Part shown: in pieces, positions 17,453-26,217 of the stretch
Layout of the letters: every line of letters begins with the position of its first letter
How positions within the stretch are numbered: the first letter of the stretch is position 1
NCBI GenBank assembly: GCA_023426505.1
Contig: JAFAAP010000081.1
Coordinates: 1-46,680 of the forward strand
Length of the DNA: 46,680 nt
Direction of reading: 5' to 3'
Origin: Pseudomonadota bacterium
GTDB lineage: Bacteria; Pseudomonadota; Alphaproteobacteria; Rhizobiales; Beijerinckiaceae
Notes under the pieces: generated by a model
Databases searched by the model: none
The model's input: only the letters and a program-made list of their open reading frames with translations
What the model was told of the DNA's origin: nothing
Program-made: the position numbers and the translations under genes

Positions 17453-18373
17453 ATGCCGGACGCATTCACATTGAGGATCTATGTTCCTTCTGGAGACCCG
17501 GAAGGAGCGCGTATCGTCGACCGCATGAACTGGACGGGACGAGGGTACATCGTGCCGCGCGACCGGTGGTTGGAAATCAAGAACAGGCCGGAGCTGGCGC
17601 ATCCCGGTGTCTATATTCTGATCGGCTACGAGACGGATGAAATCGGCGTCGAGCGGCCCGTCGCCTATATCGGCCAGACCGATAATGTGAAGGCCCGTAT
17701 CGAGAGCCACGACATCAACAAGGATTTCTGGGACCAAGCAGTCCTCTTCATCTCCGCTAATCATGGGCTCAACCGTGCTCATACCACTTGGTTGGAATGG
17801 GAGTTGATCCAGCGAGCCATCGCGACGAAGCGGTGCCGCCTCGTGAATAAGGCAGAACCCGGAGAACCCAATCTCATCGAGAGCGAGAAAGCCGATACCC
17901 GCGCATTCCTCAATGAGATGCTGCGCCTTCTGCCAGTCATGGGGGTGCACATCTTCGAGCAGGCCAAGGCGGCCGCCCCTATCGAGCTGGCGGCGGCTGG
18001 GCTTGTACCTACGGCAGCAGAAACCAGGGACACGATCATCGTTCCAGCACAGAAGGAAGGCTTCGAACGGGCATTCCTGGGCCAAAATGCCTGGTGGGCT
18101 ATTCGGATTGCCGAGAAGCACCGCGCAAACCTCAAGTGGATTGCGGCTTATCAAGTCTCACCGGTGGCCGCGATTACCCACACGGCCGAGATTGATCGTT
18201 TTGAACCCTATGGAGATACCGGAAAGTGGAAGGTCTTCTTCAAGAGGCCCGCTTCTCAACTCACCAAACCCATTCCTTTTGCGGACGCCATATCCGGGGC
18301 GATGCAGGGTCCTCGCTACACAACGTGGTCCGCACTCCAGAAAGCCAATTCGATCAAAGATCTTCTGAAATAA
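17453..18373 (+). CDS. GIY-YIG nuclease family protein with a C-terminal extra domain
   Basis: 306 residues from the ATG at 17453 (AGAG upstream); the frame stays open far upstream inside the restriction gene, but that part is not real coding. The GIY-YIG core is at about 50-125: GVY at 52-54, YIG at 72-74, catalytic-type R82 in VKARIESH, and a WLEWEL segment (113-118) that supplies the glutamate. The C-terminal 100 residues (ISPVAAITHTAEIDRFEPYG-like region, then FFKRPASQL and MQGPRYTTW) look like a PUA/EVE-type nucleic-acid binding fold; this is a pattern impression. It starts 28 bases after the type IIL gene and is probably co-transcribed, as a nuclease partner or second defence gene. Confidence 0.82.
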   Translation: MPDAFTLRIYVPSGDPEGARIVDRMNWTGRGYIVPRDRWLEIKNRPELAHPGVYILIGYETDEIGVERPVAYIGQTDNVKARIESHDINKDFWDQAVLFISANHGLNRAHTTWLEWELIQRAIATKRCRLVNKAEPGEPNLIESEKADTRAFLNEMLRLLPVMGVHIFEQAKAAAPIELAAAGLVPTAAETRDTIIVPAQKEGFERAFLGQNAWWAIRIAEKHRANLKWIAAYQVSPVAAITHTAEIDRFEPYGDTGKWKVFFKRPASQLTKPIPFADAISGAMQGPRYTTWSALQKANSIKDLLK

Positions 18374-18402
18374 CTTAAGCTTGGCTACTACAACCCGAAC
18401 AG

Positions 18403-18438
18403 AGCCCCAATGAAACCCCTCCCCCTCCTGGGGCTTTG
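18403..18438 (+). terminator. possible terminator after the defence locus
   Basis: AGCCCCA (18403-18409) pairs with TGGGGCT (18429-18435), followed by TTTGTC. The loop is long (19 bases), so the call is weak. It lies 29 bases beyond the GIY-YIG stop. Confidence 0.4.
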
Positions 18439-18461
18439 TCGCAGGCGGGAGGTTCCGTATA

Positions 18462-18495
18462 GGTGCTCCCTGAGGACGGCTTGAACAGGAGCACC
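18462..18495 (+). promoter_or_regulatory. hairpin enclosing the ribosome binding site of the DUF808 gene
   Basis: GGTGCTCC (18462-18469) is a perfect inverted repeat of GGAGCACC (18488-18495) with an 18-base loop. The 3' arm contains GGAG, the ribosome binding site for the ATG at 18497, so folding would hide it. Confidence 0.5.
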
Positions 18496-18496
18496 C

Positions 18497-19540
18497 ATGA
18501 GCATCGGGTTGATGGCCCTTCTGGACGACATCGCGGGGCTGGCGAAGGTCGCGGCGGCGTCGCTGGACGACGTGGCGGCGCAGGCCGGCAAGGCGGGCAC
18601 GAAGGCGGCCGGGATCGTGATCGACGATGCGGCGGTGACGCCGCGCTACGTGGTGGGCTTCGCGGCGAGCCGGGAGCTGCCGATCATCGGCAAGATCACG
18701 GTGGGGTCGCTCAAGAACAAGCTGCTCTACCTGCTGCCGGCCGCCCTCATCCTGAGCCTCGTGGCCCCCTGGGCGATCACGCCGCTGCTGATGATCGGCG
18801 GCGCCTATCTCTGCTACGAGGGCTCGGAGAAGGTGTTCGAGGCCCTGCTGCCCCGTGAGGCGCACGACCACGAGGCCATGGTGGCCGAGGCGACTCACGC
18901 GCCCCGCAGCATCGAGGACGAGAAGGTCGCCAGCGCCATCAAGACGGACTTCATCCTCTCGGCCGAGATCATGGCGATCTCGCTGGCGACGATCCCCGAG
19001 CTCTCGTTCTGGAGCCAGGCCGTGGTGCTGGCCGTGGTGGGCATCGGCATCACGCTCCTGGTCTATGGCGGCGTGGCGCTGATCGTGAAGGCGGACGATG
19101 CCGGCATGGCGCTCGCGCGCAGCGCCCGGCCGGTCTCTGGCCTCCTGCGCGACGGCGAGCCCTCCGGCGCCGACCGGGCGCTCGCGCCGCTCACGAAGGC
19201 GCTGGGACGCGGCCTCGTGAAGGGCATGCCGGTTTTTCTCAAGGTGCTGGGCATCGTCGGCACCGCCGCCATGGTCTGGGTCGGCGGCGGCATCATCATC
19301 CACGGGCTCGAGGAGTTCGGCTTCGGCATGATCGGCCACGGGGTCCACGACCTCGCGGCCGCGGCGGGCCATGCGGTCCCGGCCATGGCCGGGTTCGTGG
19401 AATGGCTCGTCTCGGCAGCGGCCTCCGGCCTCTTCGGGCTCGTGGTCGGCGCCCTCCTGATCCCGCTGGTGCATTACGTCCTCGCGCCGGTCATGAGGCG
19501 GCTGCGGGGCTCAAGCCGGAAGGCGGCGCAGCACTCCTGA
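18497..19540 (+). CDS. DUF808 family inner membrane protein
   Basis: 347 residues. The N-terminus matches the family (LMALLDDIAGLAKVAAASLD, then KAAGIVIDDAAVTPRYVVGF). Several hydrophobic helices follow, among them LLYLLPAALILSLVAPWAIT, VVLAVVGIGITLLVYGGVAL, VLGIVGTAAMVWVGGGIIIH and GLFGLVVGALLIPLVHYVL. Length is near that of E. coli YedI. Function is unknown; some annotations call the family putative exporters. The ribosome binding site is in a hairpin. The gene precedes uvrB on the same strand by 75 bases. Confidence 0.9.
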   Translation: MSIGLMALLDDIAGLAKVAAASLDDVAAQAGKAGTKAAGIVIDDAAVTPRYVVGFAASRELPIIGKITVGSLKNKLLYLLPAALILSLVAPWAITPLLMIGGAYLCYEGSEKVFEALLPREAHDHEAMVAEATHAPRSIEDEKVASAIKTDFILSAEIMAISLATIPELSFWSQAVVLAVVGIGITLLVYGGVALIVKADDAGMALARSARPVSGLLRDGEPSGADRALAPLTKALGRGLVKGMPVFLKVLGIVGTAAMVWVGGGIIIHGLEEFGFGMIGHGVHDLAAAAGHAVPAMAGFVEWLVSAAASGLFGLVVGALLIPLVHYVLAPVMRRLRGSSRKAAQHS

Positions 19541-19599
19541 GGAGGTCACCGCAGGGGACATGGGGACGCGGCCCATGCCCTTCCCAATCCGGCATCTTT

Positions 19600-19614
19600 G
19601 TACCATATTCGTTC
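19600..19614 (+). promoter_or_regulatory. imperfect LexA box at the uvrB start
   Basis: GTAC-N7-GTTC (19600-19614) differs by one base from the alphaproteobacterial SOS box GTTC-N7-GTTC. It ends one base before the ATG at 19616, so LexA control would need a start site at or close to the start codon. Weak evidence. Confidence 0.3.
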
Positions 19615-19615
19615 T

Positions 19616-22333
<2,718 letters not shown>

Positions 22334-22348
22334 TCGGCGCCCTTTCCC

Positions 22349-23671
22349 TTAGAGCGGCAGGCTCAGCGAGCAGCGCAGGCCATCCGGCTGGAAGCGTATT
22401 TCCAACAGGCCGCCGAGCTCGTCGCGGATGCTGCGCTCGATGAGGCGCGAGCCGAAGCCGAGGCGCTTGGGCGGCTCCACCGCCGGGCCGCCCTGCTCCA
22501 CCCAGTCGACCGAAAGGCGCGTCTGGCCCGTGGCGTCTGGAAAGGCGCGCCAGGAGATGTCGAGGCGCCCGTGCGGCACCGACAGCGCGCCGTATTTCGC
22601 AGCGTTGGTGGCGAGCTCGTGCAACGCGAGGCCGAAGCCCAGCGCCTGCTGGGGCTTGAGCCGGATCGGCTCGCCGGACACGCTCACGCGGCCGTTGTCG
22701 AGGCCCCCATAGGGGATCATCTCGGCGTTGAGGATGTCCTGGAGCGAGGCGCTCTCCCACAGCTCCCGGGTCAGGATGTTGTGGGTCGCGGAAAGCGCCA
22801 GGAGGCGCGCCTCGAAGGCCTCGTGGAACCCGTCGAGGTCATGGCTGCCGCGCTTGGTGTGCAGCGCCAGCGACTGCACCACCGAGAGCGTGTTCTTCAC
22901 CCGGTGGTTCAGCTCCTGCACCAGAAGCGCCTGCCGCTCCTGGGCGCGCTTGCGCTCCGTGATGTCGAGACAGGCGCCGACCATCAGGGCCGGTCCGCCC
23001 TTGGCGTCGCGCAGCAGGCGGCTGCGGGTGTACATCCAGCGCTGGGAGCCGTCCGGCAGGGTGGCCCGGAACTCGTAATCGGCCGTGCCGCCGCTTTCGA
23101 TGGCCTCCTCGATGGCGCGGTTGATGTGCTCCTGGTCGTCGGGATGCACATAGCGGCGGAAGTCCATCCGCTTGCGCGGCGCCTTGGCCGGATCGAGGCC
23201 GAACAGGCGCACCAGCGCCGGGTCCCAGTCGACCTCGTTGGCGCGGAAATCCCAGCGCCAGGTGCCTGCGCCCGAAGCCTCGAGGGTCGCCACCAACCGC
23301 TCCTGCGCCACCTCGAGCCGCGCTGCGGCCGCCCGCAGGGAGGCCGCCGCCGCCACCGAGAGCCCGCCGCCGAAGAGATAAAGGGCGAGCCCTGTGAAGG
23401 AGCCCGGGCTGAACGGCGCCGGGCCATGAGCCAGCGCCAGGAACCCGAAGGACGCTGCCGCCCCGAGCAGCAGAGCCCCCATCCCGGCCGCGCCGCCGGC
23501 CACGATGGCGGTGATCAGCACCGCCGGATAGAGCGTGATGTAGGGCAGCTCGTCCCCAAGCAGCGGATCGAGCACATAGCGCACGAGCATCGCCAGCCCC
23601 ACGGTCGCGACGGCGACGAGGGACGCGATGGTCCGAGAAACGGGGGTGAGCGAGGTGAAGCGGGTCAGCAA
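22349..23671 (-). CDS. HWE-family sensor histidine kinase with PAS domain
   Basis: 440 residues. The first 110 form a four-helix membrane segment of the DUF4118 type (LLGDELPYITLYPAVLITAI). A PAS/PAC domain follows (about 122-245: GTWRWDFRANEVDWDPALVR, then YEFRATLPDGSQRWM). The phosphoacceptor is H256 in VQELNHRVKNTLSVVQSLAL, typical of HWE/HisKA_2 kinases, and the ATPase domain has ALHELATNAAKYGALS and GFGSRLIERSI. HWE kinases are the usual sensors feeding PhyR in the alphaproteobacterial general stress response. It lies within 3 kb of nepR-ecfG, so a role there is possible, but no receiver-domain gene is adjacent. Confidence 0.92.
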   Translation of the reverse strand: MLTRFTSLTPVSRTIASLVAVATVGLAMLVRYVLDPLLGDELPYITLYPAVLITAIVAGGAAGMGALLLGAAASFGFLALAHGPAPFSPGSFTGLALYLFGGGLSVAAAASLRAAAARLEVAQERLVATLEASGAGTWRWDFRANEVDWDPALVRLFGLDPAKAPRKRMDFRRYVHPDDQEHINRAIEEAIESGGTADYEFRATLPDGSQRWMYTRSRLLRDAKGGPALMVGACLDITERKRAQERQALLVQELNHRVKNTLSVVQSLALHTKRGSHDLDGFHEAFEARLLALSATHNILTRELWESASLQDILNAEMIPYGGLDNGRVSVSGEPIRLKPQQALGFGLALHELATNAAKYGALSVPHGRLDISWRAFPDATGQTRLSVDWVEQGGPAVEPPKRLGFGSRLIERSIRDELGGLLEIRFQPDGLRCSLSLPL

Positions 23672-23811
23672 GCGCGGCCTTTTCTATTTTCTTAGGCTAT
23701 ACCATTGCAATACGTGAGATTCCACCAATACGGCGAGATTCCCGGCCGATTTCGGCTCTTCGAATCCCTTATCGGGGTATCCTGACGGGAAGCCCGTTCG
23801 CCTTCCCCCGG

Positions 23812-24573
23812 TCAGCCGCCAGCGACCCGGGAAAGCGTAAAGGCGGCGAGGAACCCCGCGACGGTGATGAGGCCGGCGAAGTCGTGGGCGGTCTCGAAGG
23901 CCTCGGGGATCATGGTGTCGGTGAGCATGGCGAGGATCGCGCCGGCTGCCACGGCGGTGACGGCGGAGATCAGGGCCGGGCTCGTGCCCGCGAAGGCCAT
24001 GTTGCCGATGAGCGCCGCGATCCCCGAGGCCAGCGCGATGCCGCCCCAGATGCCGAAGATGTAGGCCGGCGAGCGCCCGGCCTTGCGCATGCCGGCGGCG
24101 CTCGACAGGCCTTCGGGCAGGTTGGACAGGAAGACCGCCGCGACCGCCACGATGCCGACGCCCTGGCCGGTCAGCAGGCTGACCCCGATGACGATCGATT
24201 CCGGAATGCCGTCGAGGAGCGCGCCCAGCGCGATGGCGAGGCCGCTGCCCTCGTCCGAGGCCTGCCTGGCGTCGGGCGCATGGCCGGAGCGCTTGCGGTG
24301 CTTCGCGCCCCGGCGCGACACGATCATGTTCGCGCCCGTATAGACCGCAGCCCCCGCCAGGAAGCCGGCCGAGGTGGCGACGATGCCGCCTGTGCGATAG
24401 GCCTCGTCCATGAGGTCGAAGGACAGGGCCGAGATGAGGACACCGCTGCCGAAGGCCATTATGGCCGCGATAAGCCGCTGCGGCAGGTGCACGAAATAAG
24501 CGATCAGTGCCCCCAGCACGAGGGCCGAGCCGCTGAGCAGCCCCCACAGGCCCGCCTGAACCGCCATCGACAT
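23812..24573 (-). CDS. ZIP family metal transporter
   Basis: 253 residues from the ATG at 24573 (GGGAGG upstream), with about eight hydrophobic helices. The metal-site signatures of the family are seen as LLDGIPESIVIG in helix 4 and LSNLPEGLSSAAGM in helix 5; the first Pro-Glu motif lacks the usual histidine (DGIPES for HxxPEG). A charged and His-containing loop (RRGAKHRKRSGHAPDAR) precedes helix 4, as in ZIP proteins. Probable divalent metal (zinc) import; substrate and direction are inferred. A terminator of a minus-strand small RNA lies 80 bases upstream of its start. Confidence 0.85.
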   Translation of the reverse strand: MSMAVQAGLWGLLSGSALVLGALIAYFVHLPQRLIAAIMAFGSGVLISALSFDLMDEAYRTGGIVATSAGFLAGAAVYTGANMIVSRRGAKHRKRSGHAPDARQASDEGSGLAIALGALLDGIPESIVIGVSLLTGQGVGIVAVAAVFLSNLPEGLSSAAGMRKAGRSPAYIFGIWGGIALASGIAALIGNMAFAGTSPALISAVTAVAAGAILAMLTDTMIPEAFETAHDFAGLITVAGFLAAFTLSRVAGG

Positions 24574-24650
24574 GAGGCACCTCCCGGTGGGAAGAACGTG
24601 GACCGGGTCGGCGGGTTCTTGCACGCCGCGACTCCCGGCGTTCGGACAAG

Positions 24651-24735
24651 AAAAAAGGTCGCGTCCGGTCTTTTTGCTGCTGACCGTATCCGCGACCTTT
24701 GGCTCACTCTGCCCCCGTGAGCAGGACTGTTTTAT
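24651..24735 (-). ncRNA. candidate small RNA with G-rich loop, unit A (minus strand)
   Basis: Reading the minus strand, a hairpin with stem GCUCAC/GUGAGC and a 9-base loop GGGGGCAGA (plus 24702-24722) is followed by a strong hairpin (GGTCGCG/CGCGACC with inner CCGGTC/GACCG, 24657-24697) and then six T residues. That orientation makes the second hairpin a minus-strand Rho-independent terminator. No protein gene on this strand ends here. The 5' end is placed near 24735 from a weak -10-like ATAAAA; it is a guess. The loop complements the loop of the plus-strand RNAs. Confidence 0.45.
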
Positions 24736-24828
24736 GCAAGGCTGTACCGCTGCGTAACTCCCGGATCAGGGAGGGTAACGATATTTTTTTGCCAGAGCGG
24801 AACATTATCGCCTCGAATGAATTTATGT

Positions 24829-24898
24829 CCCATGTCGGTCCTTCTGCCCCTTTGACCGAACACCTTCAAAAGCGCCCCTTCGCGGGCGCTTTCTTTTT
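24829..24898 (+). ncRNA. candidate GsrN-like small RNA, unit A (plus strand)
   Basis: The predicted RNA has a 5' hairpin TCGGTC/GACCGA (24835-24840 / 24854-24859) with a 13-base C-rich loop (CTTCTGCCCCTTT), then a terminator AGCGCCC/GGGCGCT (24871-24890) and a T-tract to 24898. GGAAC at 24799-24803 is in the -35 position, but the -10 that should read CGTT is AATT (24820-24823), so this copy may be weakly expressed or use another sigma factor. The 5' end is set by analogy with unit B. Confidence 0.5.
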
Positions 24899-24974
24899 GT
24901 CCCGCAGCGGCTGCGGACATGCGCCTTCAGGGGTGAGAAGGAAACGGCATTGCAGATGCGCCGATGGCCCCACC

Positions 24975-25055
24975 AAAAGAAAAGGGCCGCGTCCGGCCTT
25001 TGAAAACGACCGTGTCCGCGACCCTGCAGCCCATTTCTGCCCCATGGGATGGTTC
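24975..25055 (-). ncRNA. candidate small RNA with G-rich loop, unit B (minus strand)
   Basis: On the minus strand, a hairpin CCCAU/AUGGG with a 9-base loop GGGGCAGAA (plus 25030-25048) precedes a long terminator hairpin (GGGCCGCG/CGCGACCC, 24984-25024, with inner CCGGCC/GACCG) and a T-rich run TTTTCTTTT. A sigma70-like promoter, TTGCGG then 16 bases then TATAGG, is readable on the minus strand at about 25085-25058, which sets the 5' end near 25052. The loop is perfectly complementary to TTCTGCCCC of both plus-strand RNAs. Confidence 0.45.
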
Positions 25056-25137
25056 ATGCCTATACGATTTGGGAACCCACCCGCAAGTGATAGTGTTTCG
25101 TTAATAGAGAATTAAAAAAAATTTTTCGGCCTTGACC

Positions 25138-25162
25138 GGAACCAAGTCCCAAAACAGGCGTT
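25138..25162 (+). promoter_or_regulatory. EcfG promoter of the unit B small RNA
   Basis: GGAAC (25138-25142), 16 bases, CGTT (25159-25162): an exact EcfG consensus. No coding frame with a ribosome binding site follows; a short hairpin-terminator transcript does. Confidence 0.65.
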
Positions 25163-25167
25163 GATAA

Positions 25168-25235
25168 ACAACTTCGGCCTTTCTGCCCCCATGGCCGAAC
25201 ACCTTTAAAAGCGCCCTCGGGGGCGCTTTCTTTTT
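25168..25235 (+). ncRNA. candidate GsrN-like general stress small RNA, unit B (plus strand)
   Basis: About 68 nucleotides from an expected start 6-8 bases after the EcfG -10 element. A 5' hairpin TTCGGCC/GGCCGAA (25173-25179 / 25193-25199) exposes a 13-base loop TTTCTGCCCCCAT, then CACCTTT and a terminator AAGCGCCC/GGGCGCTT (25209-25228) with a T-tract. Architecture, EcfG control, the C-rich 5' loop and location beside nepR-ecfG all match GsrN of Caulobacter, whose C-rich loop pairs with target mRNAs such as katG. Relative to unit A, the stem shows a compensatory C-G to T-A change. Homology is inferred, not shown by alignment. Confidence 0.6.
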
Positions 25236-25265
25236 GAGTCGAGCTGAATGGAAATGTTTTGGGAG

Positions 25266-25298
25266 CCCGCCACCCGCGAGGGACCAGCGGGTGGCGGG
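25266..25298. repeat. 12-bp perfect inverted repeat in the intergenic stretch
   Basis: CCCGCCACCCGC (25266-25277) and GCGGGTGGCGGG (25287-25298) with a 9-base loop. No T-run follows on either strand, so it is not a standard terminator. The rest of 25299-25447 shows nothing I can name. Confidence 0.5.
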
Positions 25299-25447
25299 TG
25301 TCTCGCCCTGCACACGCTCTCAGGACAAGCGCCCCTGCCGTGTTGGCCGTCCAGCAGGGACCTGGAGAGGCTAGGAGCGTTTCCGAGCCCGGGATGTGCG
25401 ACGCAGCACGCCCTGCCGGATGAGGGCTGCATCTGCCCGGAATCGGA

Positions 25448-25472
25448 AATGGCCGGGGGTTGCCCGGCCATT
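25448..25472 (-). terminator. possible terminator of the DUF3309 gene
   Basis: AATGGCCGGG (25448-25457) pairs with CCCGGCCATT (25463-25472). It lies 28 bases beyond the DUF3309 stop on the minus strand. The following T-content is low, hence the modest confidence. Confidence 0.45.
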
Positions 25473-25499
25473 CGGTTTAGGACGCCTTTCGACGACGCG

Positions 25500-25652
25500 T
25501 CAGATCCGCCCCATCAGCAGAAGAACGATGAGGATAAGCAGGATCACGCCGAGCACGCCGCTCGGCCCGTAGCCCCAGCCGCGGCTGTAGGGCCAGGCCG
25601 GAACGGCGCCCAGGAGCAGCAGGATGACGATGATGAGAAGAATGGTACTCAT
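25500..25652 (-). CDS. DUF3309 family small membrane protein
   Basis: 50 residues: STILLIIVILLLLGAVPAWP, a SRGWGYGPSG turn, and a second hydrophobic helix ILLILIVLLLMGRI. This is the standard two-helix DUF3309 layout. The ATG at 25652 has AAGG upstream; earlier in-frame starts only add a polar stretch that the family lacks. The protein is widespread and stress-linked in Alphaproteobacteria, of unknown function. Its gene is divergent from nepR-ecfG and has an EcfG-like promoter at 25835-25859. Confidence 0.88.
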   Translation of the reverse strand: MSTILLIIVILLLLGAVPAWPYSRGWGYGPSGVLGVILLILIVLLLMGRI

Positions 25653-25834
25653 GGCCTTAGATCGCCCTTGTTGTCTTGCGCGGGGTTGCCCTCCCGCCGG
25701 CTCGTCCATCACTCCGGCCGCCCGCCTGGGCGGCAAGAGAGGCGCCCTGGCCCGGAAAGATTAGGTGCCTTCGAAGAGTGCGAAGCACTCGGCCGGTGGC
25801 CCATTCTCAAGGGCAAGGTTGTCTCTTCGGGAGA

Positions 25835-25859
25835 AACTTGGCGGTAAGGATTAAGTTCC
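25835..25859 (-). promoter_or_regulatory. EcfG-like promoter of the DUF3309 gene
   Basis: Minus strand: GGAAC (25859-25855), 17 bases, GTTTC (from 25837). The -10 keeps GTT but has A for the C of CGTT. It is about 183 bases from the start at 25652, so a long leader is implied, and it lies back-to-back with the nepR promoter. Confidence 0.4.
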
Positions 25860-25892
25860 CCCGCTACTCCGCCTGGGAGCCTGCGGCAAACG

Positions 25893-25917
25893 GGAACATC
25901 GGTCCCAGGATCGCGTT
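25893..25917 (+). promoter_or_regulatory. autoregulatory EcfG promoter of nepR-ecfG
   Basis: GGAAC (25893-25897), 16 bases, CGTT (25914-25917), an exact consensus placed 60 bases before the nepR start. Autoregulation by EcfG is the known rule for this operon in Alphaproteobacteria. Confidence 0.75.
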
Positions 25918-25977
25918 GATCCCTCGGCGATCGGGCGCCGCCGTCAGCGCGACCCTGATGACAGGTCGTCAGCCCGC

Positions 25978-26217
25978 ATGGACCCGGATGACCCGATGGC
26001 AAGTAAGAGTCCCAAGAATATGTCTCATCCCGATCCAGATCCGGTCCCGGGTCTCGAGAAGTCTCCCGCGCTCACCAGAACCGTCCAGGCCCAGCTCGGC
26101 CAGCGGCTGCGCCAGTTCTACGAGTCCCTGTCGCTCGGAGAGCAGCCGGTGCCGGATCGCTTCATCGAGATCATCAACCGCCTCGACGAGGGGCGGCCGG
26201 AGAAGCAGCAGTCATGA
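25978..26217 (+). CDS. nepR: NepR anti-sigma factor of the general stress response
   Basis: 79 residues; later in-frame ATGs at 25996 and 26020 are also possible starts, and no strong ribosome binding site decides. The NepR core is clear: LGQRLRQFYESLSL forms the first helix and PVPDRFIEIINRLDE the second, the two helices that clamp the EcfG sigma and are also bound by phosphorylated PhyR. The N-terminal 35 residues are disordered, as usual. The stop overlaps the ecfG start as ATGA. No phyR response-regulator gene is next to it, so the third partner must be elsewhere. Confidence 0.9.
   Translation: MDPDDPMASKSPKNMSHPDPDPVPGLEKSPALTRTVQAQLGQRLRQFYESLSLGEQPVPDRFIEIINRLDEGRPEKQQS

Larger units (their letters stand above)
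24651..25235. repeat. tandem duplication of a divergent two-sRNA unit
   Basis: Unit A (24651-24898) and unit B (24975-25235) share the same order: minus-strand terminator hairpin, small hairpin with TCTGCCCC on the plus strand, spacer with GGAAC, second small hairpin with TTCTGCCCC in its loop, sequence CCGAACACCTT, and a plus-strand terminator. GGAAC to TTCTG is exactly 43 bases in both units (24799 to 24842; 25138 to 25181). The spacers are much more diverged than the hairpins. The whole 24625-25499 stretch has no convincing protein gene. Confidence 0.7.

Noticed and set aside
13858..18373. BREX (PglX) or DISARM (DrmMI) system
   Set aside because: The methylase has an MmeI-type N-terminal nuclease and TRD, and no BREX or DISARM partner genes are present.
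24699..25115. A 138-codon frame through the sRNA region
   Set aside because: It crosses a plus-strand terminator and several hairpins, has atypical codon use, and has no ribosome binding site.
25248..25847. A 199-codon plus-strand frame, and an 88-codon minus-strand frame at 25205-25471
   Set aside because: Both run through perfect inverted repeats and overlap the real DUF3309 gene or the sRNA terminator; no family or start signal.
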